A DNA stretch of 64,000 nt, taken from contig JALSHT010000006.1 of assembly GCA_026982095.1 (NCBI GenBank), positions 62,001-126,000 of the forward strand. The letters are read 5' to 3'. The notes below the pieces were generated by a model, which saw only the letters and a list, made by a program, of their open reading frames with translations, had not been told where the DNA came from and ran no database searches. Position 1 is the stretch's first letter. Every line of letters begins with the position of its first letter. The stretch comes from Nitrososphaeria archaeon (GTDB lineage: Archaea > Thermoproteota > Nitrososphaeria > Geothermarchaeales > JDFR-13). A program made the translations under genes and the position numbers. This document shows positions 26,158 through 33,958 of this stretch, one piece after another.

Positions 26158-26646
26158 TCAGTATTTACCTATTCTTACAACTTTAGATCCGCATTTTTCA
26201 CATATCTCTGTTTCCGAATTATATGTCTCTCCACATGCTTCACACTGGTAGGTCCATTTTAACTTCCTTTTTATCTGTCTCCTAACTGGTAGGTAAGGTA
26301 TATTGTTTATATGTAGAATGTTCTGTATCGCGTAATCGTCTGTAAAAACAATGGCCCCTTCGCCCCTCAATTGTATGGCTAACGCCAGTACTTCTACATC
26401 TGCCTTAGATAATCTATGCTCCCCTATCTCTCTAGCTTTCCGTAGTGCCTCTACTATATATTTTTTCTTGGGTTTCACAACTTTTAATATATTTGTCTGA
26501 ATATATGCATCGATAACCGCTTTCTTAATCTCATCTTTATAAATCTCTTTAATCACGGAATACGTAGTTATATGTCTCTCCCCTTTTCCCTTACTTAAAG
26601 GTAGATATAGAAGGGCCGATGTATCTAGGATTATGATTTTCGTCAT
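26158..26646 (-). CDS. nob1: Endonuclease Nob1 (PIN domain plus zinc ribbon)
   Basis: 162 residues. PIN-domain acidic residues are seen in ILDTSALLYL (Asp8), the KADVEVLALA stretch and FTDDYAIQN. A C-terminal zinc ribbon CEACGETY...CEKCG follows. This domain order is that of Nob1, which trims the 3' end of small-subunit rRNA. It overlaps the nadK stop by 4 bases (ATGA), so nadK-nob1 form an operon; orc1 begins 66 bases further on. Confidence 0.93.
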   Translation of the reverse strand: MTKIIILDTSALLYLPLSKGKGERHITTYSVIKEIYKDEIKKAVIDAYIQTNILKVVKPKKKYIVEALRKAREIGEHRLSKADVEVLALAIQLRGEGAIVFTDDYAIQNILHINNIPYLPVRRQIKRKLKWTYQCEACGETYNSETEICEKCGSKVVRIGKY

Positions 26647-27524
26647 TTTTCGTTGGTCGCCCCAGCAACTTTCACCATTCTTGATATATTGTGGCTTTTA
26701 TCAAATACTATAAACAAGGCGTAATTGTCTGATTTATATACGTCAACCGGAGTGTCCCAATCTAACTCGAAGGAAATCTGTCCATCTAAAATCACCCTCG
26801 GGTTGCTCCTTGATCGATCTGCTTTTAATGATACTATATAGTTTGGATTAACTACATAAGGTGGTATTTTGGAGGTAGGTATGAGGGGCGTTATAACTAT
26901 TGCCTCTAAATTTGTATCTAATACAGGACCACCGGCTGAATATGAATAGGCTGTTGAGCCTATGGGGGTGGCTACCAGTACTCCATCTGACTTTACGCTC
27001 CATAGGAGGTTTAATCTACCCCTTTCATCCTTAACAGCTACTATAGGCTGTATAGTCTTCCCTATTTTTGCGCTATGGTAAGACACTTCATTTAGAATTG
27101 GTGGTGACTGAATATCTTCAATCTTTATAACTAGCCTCATCTCCCTTCGAATATAAAACTTGTTTTCTATGAATCTCTCCATGTCCCTCTTTAGATTGTT
27201 TAGGGTAGTTGATGCGATGAAATTCTTCTCTCCCACCCCTACAGATAATACAGGTGTCTCTTTATCGACTATTCCTAGTAATGCTTTTAAAACAGTCCCA
27301 TCTCCTCCCACTACAATCATAATGTCTCCTTTTATGTCAAACCTGTAGTCAGATATGCTGGACAGTTCAATAACCTCGTCTGGATATAGTTCTGATATGT
27401 TTACTATGTTAGATATTTTAATTCCGTTGTTCTCTAGGAACTCAACTATTTTATTCGATACTGAGGTCGATATTCCTGAGTTGCTATGAACTATAGATAC
27501 TCTTCTAACTACTGCCCCCCTCAT
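26643..27524 (-). CDS. nadK: NAD kinase
   Basis: 293 residues. GGDGT (residues ~74-78), LNEVSYH (NE-type motif) and SDGVLVATPIGSTAYSYSAGGP are all present. It phosphorylates NAD to NADP in the cytosol, using ATP or polyphosphate. It is divergent from aIF5A across a 75-base A/T-rich promoter spacer that contains a tandem 9-bp repeat. Translationally coupled to nob1. Confidence 0.95.
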   Translation of the reverse strand: MRGAVVRRVSIVHSNSGISTSVSNKIVEFLENNGIKISNIVNISELYPDEVIELSSISDYRFDIKGDIMIVVGGDGTVLKALLGIVDKETPVLSVGVGEKNFIASTTLNNLKRDMERFIENKFYIRREMRLVIKIEDIQSPPILNEVSYHSAKIGKTIQPIVAVKDERGRLNLLWSVKSDGVLVATPIGSTAYSYSAGGPVLDTNLEAIVITPLIPTSKIPPYVVNPNYIVSLKADRSRSNPRVILDGQISFELDWDTPVDVYKSDNYALFIVFDKSHNISRMVKVAGATNEK

Positions 27525-27530
27525 CGAAAA

Positions 27531-27576
27531 ATTATATTATGCTATAGTATGCTATAACGATCCTGGGTTTATATGT
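27531..27576. promoter_or_regulatory. Divergent nadK/aIF5A promoter with tandem repeat
   Basis: A TATA box gtttatatgt (27567-27576) lies about 28 bases before ATG 27600 of aIF5A, supporting a leaderless start there. Upstream, the 9-mer tatgctata occurs at 27538-27546 and 27548-27556, a 10-base period, in the middle of the spacer. The copies would lie on the same face of the helix. Confidence 0.5.
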
Positions 27577-27599
27577 ACACATGTACCTATTTTGATATC

Positions 27600-27998
27600 A
27601 TGAGTATTGACTATAAGGATTTAGGGGAGTTGAAGAGGGGAAGCTATATAATTATAGATGGTGAACCGTGTAAGGTTGTGGAGATAACGAAGAGTAAAAA
27701 GGGAAAACATGGGAGTGCTCAGGCTAGGGTGGTAGCTATAGGACTGTTCGATGGTGTGAAGAGGAGTATAGTTGGACCGGTAGATTCTAGGGTGGAGGTT
27801 CCTATTATAAGGAAAGGAAGGGCTCAAGTAGTTGCAATCACCGACACTATTCAGCTTATGGACATGGAGAGTTACGAAGTTTTTGAGGCGCAATTCCCGG
27901 ATGATGAGGAGCTGAGGAGCAAGTTGGAACCTGGAGTAGTAGTTGAATACTGGGACTTTATGGGTAGGAAAAAGATCGTCAGGGTTAGACCGGAGTAG
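27600..27998 (+). CDS. eif5A: Translation initiation factor aIF5A
   Basis: 132 residues from ATG 27600. A start at 27573 would add nine residues, but the TATA box overlaps it. The N-terminal KOW/SH3 domain carries the hypusine loop [10 protein letters not shown], in which the Lys before HGSA is the modified residue; an OB-fold follows. It rescues ribosomes stalled at difficult motifs. It is followed 24 bases later by rtcA on the same strand. Confidence 0.96.
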   Translation: MSIDYKDLGELKRGSYIIIDGEPCKVVEITKSKKGKHGSAQARVVAIGLFDGVKRSIVGPVDSRVEVPIIRKGRAQVVAITDTIQLMDMESYEVFEAQFPDDEELRSKLEPGVVVEYWDFMGRKKIVRVRPE

Positions 27999-28022
27999 CG
28001 GCTACACTATCGATAGGTTGTT

Positions 28023-29060
28023 ATGAAGGCAAAGATTATCGATGGCTCATATGGTGAAGGCGGTGGCCAGATCCTCAGATATGCTGCTTTATACTCGGTG
28101 TTAACAGGTTTTGATGTACATGTGGTTAGAATTAGAGCTAATAGACCTAACCCTGGATTGAGGCCCCAACATTATACTCTGTTGAGGATAATGAAAGATA
28201 TGTTTGGCGGTCGTATATACGGCCTGGAGGTGGGTTCTAGAGAGGTTAGGATGTCGTTTAAAGGAGTTAGGCCTGTGAATGGTATGTATAATATTGGGAC
28301 GGCTGGTAGTATCTCTCTAATTATTCAAGCCATAACCCCGTTGCTTCTGACGGCTGACTCAACATCTGAGCTGACTATTGTTGGAGGGACAGACGTGAGG
28401 TGGAGTCCTCCAATAGATTATATGGCATATGCCTACTCAAGCCTAATTCGCTATATCGGTGGGTATATGGAGGTGAAGGTGGATAGAAGAGGCTTCTATC
28501 CTAAGGGGGGTGGTAGGGTGAGGATCCTTATAGAACCCGGTAAGATTAAGAGTATAAACAAGGTTATTAGAGGAGATCTTGAGAGAGTTATCGTAAGTAA
28601 TGTGGTATGTGGACTACCAAGACATGTTTTAGATCGTCAGGGAGAAACGATTGAGAAATTAATTAGGAGGTCTGTGGACATTGAAGATGTGGAGCGTAAA
28701 AACACTTACTGTAATGATTCCCTCGATCCTGGAACCTCTATCGTTGTCTTGGGCTGTGATGGAGAATTATGTTGTGGAGGTGATTCATTAGGTGAGCGGG
28801 GTAAGAGGGCTGAGACAGTGGCCGAAGAGGCATTTTCCAAGTTTATGAGATGGTATTCAACAGGTGCGGCCTTTGATAAACACTTGGGAGATATGGTTAT
28901 ACCTCTATCTATGCTATCTAATGAAAAGTCTATTTTTACTGTCGAGGAATTCACTAAACATATGGAGTCAGCATTGTATGTGGCTAAGGTGTTCTATGAT
29001 AATCTTAAATATGAGGTTAAGAGGGTTGGTCAGACCTACCTCTTGGAACTGTCTAGGTAG
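28023..29060 (+). CDS. rtcA: RNA 3'-terminal phosphate cyclase
   Basis: 345 residues. N-terminal DGSYGEGGGQILR, then NPGLRPQH, the GTAGSISL loop and the C-terminal GAAFDKHLGDM with the catalytic His that is adenylylated. It converts RNA 3'-phosphates to 2',3'-cyclic phosphates using ATP. Its 3' end overlaps convergent nog1 by 25 bases. RtcB ligase is not in the window, though archease is (44860-45285). Confidence 0.95.
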   Translation: MKAKIIDGSYGEGGGQILRYAALYSVLTGFDVHVVRIRANRPNPGLRPQHYTLLRIMKDMFGGRIYGLEVGSREVRMSFKGVRPVNGMYNIGTAGSISLIIQAITPLLLTADSTSELTIVGGTDVRWSPPIDYMAYAYSSLIRYIGGYMEVKVDRRGFYPKGGGRVRILIEPGKIKSINKVIRGDLERVIVSNVVCGLPRHVLDRQGETIEKLIRRSVDIEDVERKNTYCNDSLDPGTSIVVLGCDGELCCGGDSLGERGKRAETVAEEAFSKFMRWYSTGAAFDKHLGDMVIPLSMLSNEKSIFTVEEFTKHMESALYVAKVFYDNLKYEVKRVGQTYLLELSR

Positions 29061-30055
29061 AGCCTCTGAATATTGTTAGCTATTAATCCTCTAAGAGCGT
29101 CTAGACCTTCATCAGTCACTAGAGATATTTTGAATGGCTCAGTATTTAGTTGTTTCTCTATTACAAGAATGTTTTCCATGGATGCTTCATCCATCTTATT
29201 TATTACAGCGATAAAATCCTTATCCTTAAATAGATTCTGTATCTCTCTAAATATGTTTAGCTGCCTCTGTGGGGGGTAATACGCACTGTTTGTTGGGTCG
29301 AACATAAATATTATAGGACCTCTTAAATGTCTCAGAGCGGTTATTGCCTTTAACTCTATCTCATTTCTCTCACTCATCTCTCTATCGAGTAATCCCGGTG
29401 TATCTATGATTTGCCCCTTCATATATCCAACTTCTATGTGGCCAACATGTATTTCCTTCGTAGTGAATGGATAGCTTGCTACTTTTGTTCTGGCACTTGA
29501 CAGTTTATTTACCAAAGTGGATTTTCCAGTGTTTGGAGGACCCGCTACTAGAAATGTAGGTAGGGATAGGTCGATGGATGGTAGGCTACGTACGTATCTG
29601 TACATCTCGATTATGAAGATGAAGTCATCTGATACTCTTTTTATGAATGTTGATATCTTTCCTTGGGCAACTCTTCTCCACTTTCTCATCTCATCTGGAT
29701 CGTCTGAACCGATTATTTTTTGTACATATTCTTCTACTATCGTGTTTACTGCCTCTTCCAATCGAACAAGCCTTTTATGTACACGCTTTATCTCGTTTTC
29801 ATCATAGTATATTCTAACCAAGTCCTTGTAGAATTCGTGGGCATCGAAATAAGAATCCAATATTTTCAATCCTCTCCTTATATTTGTCAGGAAAGTTCTT
29901 GCCAGGACGTGTACTCTGGTTTTCTCTCTTTTTCTAGCGGTCTCCAACTTTCCCTTATATGGTATTTTATTTGCTTCTCTAGATGCTCTTCTAAATCCAA
30001 CTTCCTCTATAACTTGGGGCTTACTGGGGGGTTTTAGTTTTTCCCATGGATTCAT
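29036..30055 (-). CDS. nog1: Nog1-family ribosome-assembly GTPase
   Basis: 339 residues. A helical N-terminal domain (~1-160) is followed by an OBG/HflX-type G domain: P-loop GPPNTGKST (~173), DTPG in IIDTPGLLDR and NKMD (~285). The layout matches archaeal Nog1, which acts in large-subunit assembly; the long C-terminal extension of eukaryal Nog1 is absent as usual in archaea. It is divergent from the proteasome subunit gene across a 59-base A/T-rich spacer. Confidence 0.9.
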   Translation of the reverse strand: MNPWEKLKPPSKPQVIEEVGFRRASREANKIPYKGKLETARKREKTRVHVLARTFLTNIRRGLKILDSYFDAHEFYKDLVRIYYDENEIKRVHKRLVRLEEAVNTIVEEYVQKIIGSDDPDEMRKWRRVAQGKISTFIKRVSDDFIFIIEMYRYVRSLPSIDLSLPTFLVAGPPNTGKSTLVNKLSSARTKVASYPFTTKEIHVGHIEVGYMKGQIIDTPGLLDREMSERNEIELKAITALRHLRGPIIFMFDPTNSAYYPPQRQLNIFREIQNLFKDKDFIAVINKMDEASMENILVIEKQLNTEPFKISLVTDEGLDALRGLIANNIQRLYLDSSKR

Positions 30056-30078
30056 ATCTATACATCCCCATCTATTTT

Positions 30079-30091
30079 ATTTTATATAATC
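30079..30091 (+). promoter_or_regulatory. TATA element of psmB-translin-rbkR operon
   Basis: ttttatataatcc lies about 24-36 bases upstream of ATG 30115, giving a very short leader. A ggtggtg just before the ATG could serve as Shine-Dalgarno. Confidence 0.5.
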
Positions 30092-30114
30092 CATTTTTGT
30101 TGGTGGTGTAGTGC

Positions 30115-30750
30115 ATGTCGTACTATGGAGTTGGTGGAACTGCTATAGGCATAAAGACTAAGGACTCAGTTTTGTTAGCTACAGATAAGCTCTATCTTAC
30201 TGGTAATGTTGCGTTTAGTCAAACAGCTAAAAAGCTGTATAGATTGACAGATAGGGTATACTTAGCTACTGCTGGTTTAATAGCAGACTCACAGGGATTG
30301 GTTAAAGAGGTAAAGTATAATATTGGTGTGAGGATGTCCTCCATCCAGAGATCTCCATCTATAAACTCTATAGCTAGATTGGTATCAGTGATATTGTATA
30401 GTAGTAAGGGTCTTCCATTCTATACCCAGGTGTTAGTGGGTGGAGTCGTGGATAAACCAGAACTCTACTCTTTGGATTCACTGGGCTCTGTAATGTCAGA
30501 CGATTATGTGGCTATTGGAACGGGTGCTGAGACAGCTCTTAGTATCTTAGACACAAGGTATAACGAATCAATGAATAAGGAAGGACTATTGAGGCTTGTT
30601 GAGGATGTATTTATCACGGTTGGTCAGAGGGATGTCTTGACTGGAAATAAAGTGGATGTGGTGTATATAAGTAAGGATGTAGTGGAGGAGATAGTCTTGG
30701 TTCAGAGAGGGTCTATGGATATTGTTAAGCATAAGGGTGGAGGTGTGTAG
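30115..30750 (+). CDS. Proteasome beta-type subunit lacking catalytic Thr1
   Basis: 211 residues of Ntn-hydrolase fold with a short 7-residue leader. Gap-free alignment to active beta subunits puts Asp17 at D24 and Lys33 at K40 (KKL), which places Gly8 where the nucleophilic Thr1 should be; the only nearby Thr (T9) falls at position 2. Later GTGAETAL and RDVLTGN stretches (Asp166 region) are kept. This resembles the non-catalytic beta subunit of Sulfolobales, which also begins with a non-Thr residue before TAIG. Probably a structural subunit paired with an active beta encoded elsewhere. Leads an operon with translin and rbkR. Confidence 0.85.
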   Translation: MSYYGVGGTAIGIKTKDSVLLATDKLYLTGNVAFSQTAKKLYRLTDRVYLATAGLIADSQGLVKEVKYNIGVRMSSIQRSPSINSIARLVSVILYSSKGLPFYTQVLVGGVVDKPELYSLDSLGSVMSDDYVAIGTGAETALSILDTRYNESMNKEGLLRLVEDVFITVGQRDVLTGNKVDVVYISKDVVEEIVLVQRGSMDIVKHKGGGV

Positions 30751-30769
30751 TTTTTTGGAGTCTATCGTG

Positions 30770-31363
30770 ATGGTAGTTGAGGATTTATCCGAGTCTATGT
30801 ACAGGATGTATAACGAAGTGGATCCTGTGAGGGAGGACATGATAAGGCTGTCCAGGGAGATAATGATTAAGGTTAGAAGAGGCTTTGAACATGCATATAG
30901 GAATGATATTGATAGGCTTAAGAAGGTACTAAGCGATGCCACAAGAGATGTTGAGAGATGCCTATCTATCTTAAATTCCAACCCCAGATATAGAGATTGT
31001 CTGGAGAGAGTGTTGAAAGACTGTATGAGGGAGTATTCAGAACTTGTATTTTTTTACACATGGCTGAGCAGAGACTCATTGTATCTAAACTATCTACCTA
31101 ACCTTAAATTCCAGTGGGTAATGGAGGGATTGCGTGATTTCGCTGGGGAGGTCTATAGATTTTCTCTAAACATGTTGATAATGGGTGATTGTGACAATGT
31201 GTTTGAAGCTATTCGGCTTCTGGAAGATATTGCCAATATTTTATCCACAAGGATTGTTCCAAACTACATATATAACAACTATAAGCGAGACGTGGATTCT
31301 ATTAGAAGAGCGGCTGACAATTTGAAGTCTGAATACATTAGGGTATGTGGTGTAAGAAGATGA
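30770..31363 (+). CDS. Translin/TRAX-family protein
   Basis: 197 residues from ATG 30770, preceded by ttggag; an upstream in-frame extension overlapping psmB is less likely. All-helical. The stretches LSREIMIKVRRGFEHAYR, SELVFFYTWLSRDSL and GLRDFAGEVYRFSLNMLIMGD match the translin fold, which binds single-stranded nucleic acid and in TRAX-like members has ribonuclease activity. The catalytic acids cannot be assigned with confidence, so it may be translin-like (binding) or TRAX-like (nuclease). It overlaps rbkR by 4 bases. Confidence 0.78.
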   Translation: MVVEDLSESMYRMYNEVDPVREDMIRLSREIMIKVRRGFEHAYRNDIDRLKKVLSDATRDVERCLSILNSNPRYRDCLERVLKDCMREYSELVFFYTWLSRDSLYLNYLPNLKFQWVMEGLRDFAGEVYRFSLNMLIMGDCDNVFEAIRLLEDIANILSTRIVPNYIYNNYKRDVDSIRRAADNLKSEYIRVCGVRR

Positions 31364-32040
31364 ACCTTAGGTTAGCGAGGACATACTTGATAGATCTCTA
31401 CAAGCTTGGTGCAGGTGAGAAGTATATAAAGGTCCCAACGGGGGAGTTAGCAGCCTTATTCGGGGTTAGTCAACAGAGTGCATCTAGGATTTTACAAGAG
31501 CTGTATGAGATGGAGTTGGTTGATAAGAGGAATGTGGATAGAACGTTGTGGGTAAGGCTTACTGACAAAGGATTGGCTGAGGTAGAGGATTATATCAAAT
31601 ATATAAATGACGCATTTGAGAGACCGGGTAGGTTCTATTTCAAAGGTGTGGTTGTAAGTGGCTTGGGTGAAGGGGCTTACTATATGAGTCGGCGGGGCTA
31701 TGTAATACAGTTTGAGAGGTTACTAGGTTTCACACCCTATCCAGGAACTCTGAATCTTAAGTTGACAGAGCCTTATTTCATGTTCCAAAATAGGTTACTT
31801 AGGAAGTTGAGAGGATTCCACATAAAGGGATTTAGAACTAAAGAGAGAGTTTTTGGTGATGTTAGAGCGTTTAGAGCTGTTATACAGAATTCAGTAGACG
31901 GTGCAGTCATATATGCTGAACGGTCTATATATGGATTTGATATGCTAGAAGTTATTGCTCCCATATATCTTAGGGACGCTCTTAAACTTAATGATGGAGA
32001 TTTTGTTGAGGTGGAGGTCTATTTAACTGAATCCAGGTAG
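31360..32040 (+). CDS. rbkR: CTP-dependent riboflavin kinase with N-terminal winged helix (RbkR)
   Basis: 226 residues from ATG 31360, which shares ATGA with the translin stop. The N-terminal ~85 residues are a winged helix (VPTGELAALFGVSQQSASRILQEL). The C-terminal ~130 residues are the DUF120 kinase: GLGEGAYYMSRRGY, FTPYPGTLNLKL and LEVIAPIYLRDAL. The fused form is a bifunctional enzyme that makes FMN from riboflavin with CTP and represses or activates riboflavin genes. Convergent with, and overlapping by 22 bases, ribL, the next enzyme of the pathway. Confidence 0.93.
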   Translation: MNLRLARTYLIDLYKLGAGEKYIKVPTGELAALFGVSQQSASRILQELYEMELVDKRNVDRTLWVRLTDKGLAEVEDYIKYINDAFERPGRFYFKGVVVSGLGEGAYYMSRRGYVIQFERLLGFTPYPGTLNLKLTEPYFMFQNRLLRKLRGFHIKGFRTKERVFGDVRAFRAVIQNSVDGAVIYAERSIYGFDMLEVIAPIYLRDALKLNDGDFVEVEVYLTESR

Positions 32041-32597
32041 ATCCTCTTCAATTTTTCCTTGATTATAGATGTCTTAACGCCCTCCACCTCCACGTTCAAC
32101 CTAATTATGAGTCTGTTTCTGAGATCCTCTCTTGTTATCCCTGGGGGTATGTTCTGGTCGTACCCGAGGAAGATTATGTCAGGGTCTATAAGGTAAATTG
32201 GTTTTCTAAAGTCTTTCTCATCCCCTATAATCGCATAGTCCACATATTTTATGGACTCCACGACATATCTCCTCTCCTTCGCCGTGTTAATAGGTGGATG
32301 ACCCTTCATCTTTAAAACAGTCTTGTCCGTAGCTATTATCACTACTAGTGTATCTACATACTTACTAGCCTCTTTTAAAGTTTCTATATGTCCACGATGT
32401 ATAATGTCGAATACACCTCCTATCACACCTATTTTAATCTTTTTTCTAGCCTCCTCAGTTAGTCTATAGTTTTCCGTAAGCAACCCCTCGTTATATAATG
32501 TGTCTAGGAGATTGGTATCTATATCTTCGGTTGGATCTATTCCGAGACGGGTCTTTACGTATATCTGGGCCAAGAGCCTCCTCTTACTCTGTTCCAT
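32019..32597 (-). CDS. ribL: Archaeal FAD synthase (RibL-type cytidylyltransferase)
   Basis: 192 residues. A ~55-residue N-terminal extension is followed by a nucleotidyltransferase domain with GGVFDIIHRGHI (HxGH), MKGHPPINTAKERR and IIFLGYDQN. It adenylylates FMN to FAD, the step after RbkR. It begins 5 bases after the dph5 stop, so it is probably the second gene of a dph5-ribL operon. The N-terminal extension is not typical of all RibL proteins and I do not recognise it. Confidence 0.87.
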   Translation of the reverse strand: MEQSKRRLLAQIYVKTRLGIDPTEDIDTNLLDTLYNEGLLTENYRLTEEARKKIKIGVIGGVFDIIHRGHIETLKEASKYVDTLVVIIATDKTVLKMKGHPPINTAKERRYVVESIKYVDYAIIGDEKDFRKPIYLIDPDIIFLGYDQNIPPGITREDLRNRLIIRLNVEVEGVKTSIIKEKLKRIYLDSVK

Positions 32598-32602
32598 GGT
32601 AT

Positions 32603-33361
32603 TTACCTCTTAAGAGTTAATAAATACTCTTTCTCTGTAAAATGTGGATTGGCCGCTATTACTATTACACTTGGAGCTTTTTTAGGTAGTCCATCCACTT
32701 CAGATGTATTCTCAAATACCCTAATCTGTTGTTTTGTAGTCCCAACCCATGTCATTCCAATTATGTATGTATCTTCAGAATCTAATATGGATAGGGATCT
32801 CTCATCTTTGCTTAATTCTTCGATTCCTTCATATACGTCCATCACATATCCATCTTCCCTTGAATACTCTAAGAAATAGAAAGTGTGGAGTGATAGTTGA
32901 TAGTTTACGTTTAGGATGCGGTGGTTTCTCATATTGACTTCCACCCCTCCCCTCATAATAGTTCCTGATGCCCCCACCCTGTATATGTCTAATCCTGCCT
33001 CACCTATTGCCGCTGTGTATATAGATGTGTTATGATATATTCTTACATCTATACCATTTCTCCTAGCCTCTATTACTAGGGACTTGTGGGTTGTTGCGGT
33101 CAAGGGGTCACCAGGTACCAATAGTAAAACATTCTTAGCCTTGCATAGATTTAGAAATTGGTCAGAGCCTTCTTCTAAAACTCTTCTATTTACTTCATAC
33201 ACCTCCCTCTCTACAAGTGACTTAACATCCTCTCTTGTGTAGAGTGTTGGTGACGTGTATAGCTCTAGGAATATCATGTCATAATCTCCCATCTTTCTAA
33301 TGACTCCCATATGTAGACTTGGTTCATCTCCTATCCCAAGCCCTGCTATATCCAACGCCAT
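32603..33361 (-). CDS. dph5: Diphthine synthase
   Basis: 252 residues of the tetrapyrrole-methylase fold: GLGIGDE near the N terminus, VPGDPLTATTH (SAM-binding) around residue 82, and VIVIAANPHFTEKEYL near the C terminus. It adds methyl groups to the modified His of elongation factor 2 to make diphthamide. The next gene, ribL, is 5 bases downstream. It is divergent from tRNA-Lys across 61 bases. Confidence 0.93.
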   Translation of the reverse strand: MALDIAGLGIGDEPSLHMGVIRKMGDYDMIFLELYTSPTLYTREDVKSLVEREVYEVNRRVLEEGSDQFLNLCKAKNVLLLVPGDPLTATTHKSLVIEARRNGIDVRIYHNTSIYTAAIGEAGLDIYRVGASGTIMRGGVEVNMRNHRILNVNYQLSLHTFYFLEYSREDGYVMDVYEGIEELSKDERSLSILDSEDTYIIGMTWVGTTKQQIRVFENTSEVDGLPKKAPSVIVIAANPHFTEKEYLLTLKR

Positions 33362-33422
33362 TACATCCTTATCTAATAGATGGGAAAAGTAAAAATAGAT
33401 GCCGCTGTATGTTTATGAATGT

Positions 33423-33553
<131 letters not shown>

Positions 33554-33601
33554 AAAATTAGATAGTATTGTGTTGTATCTCTTAACACTCATACATTAGA
33601 A

Positions 33602-33616
33602 ACATTTATATATGAA
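33602..33616 (+). promoter_or_regulatory. TATA element of the rpoH-rpoB-rpoA operon
   Basis: acatttatatatgaa is a strong TBP-box. A second A/T-rich stretch, ggtaaatatatgac, follows at 33625. A start near 33636 would give a leader of about 55 bases before ATG 33691. The leader could form a hairpin, tgaca (33635-33639) with tgtca (33658-33662). The 137 bases between tRNA-Lys and rpoH hold nothing else I can identify. Confidence 0.5.
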
Positions 33617-33690
33617 TATGGTGTGGTAAATATATGACACTTGTATGTACATGGGTATGTCACGACTTATCTTCCGGGGGTGTGGTGCAG

Positions 33691-33957
33691 ATGTCATCCT
33701 CTGAGGATGTAATGAACGAGAGGTTAAAGAAGATTGTTCTATCTCATAATCTAGTTCCTGAACATAGGATCTTATCTCCTGAGGAGGCTAAGAAAGTTGT
33801 TGAGAAATACTGTGGTGGGGATAAGTACAAACTCCCCTACATTAAAAGGGATGATCCAGTGGTGAGAGCTATAGGTGCTAATCCCGGAGACATATTAATG
33901 ATTGTAAGGAAAAGTCCTACTGCTGGAAGATCTGTTTATTATCGATTGGTGATTTGA
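33691..33957 (+). CDS. rpoH: RNA polymerase subunit H (Rpb5 C-terminal homologue)
   Basis: 88 residues from ATG 33691, preceded by gggggtgtgg. The in-frame ATG at 33634 would lie almost on the TATA boxes. It matches the archaeal Rpb5-C domain: HNLVPEHRILSPEEAKKV, LPYIKRDDPVVRAIGANPGDI and the closing GRSVYYRLV. It sits in the lower jaw of the polymerase. The rpoB ATG follows 1 base after its stop. Confidence 0.96.
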   Translation: MSSSEDVMNERLKKIVLSHNLVPEHRILSPEEAKKVVEKYCGGDKYKLPYIKRDDPVVRAIGANPGDILMIVRKSPTAGRSVYYRLVI

Positions 33958-33958
33958 T

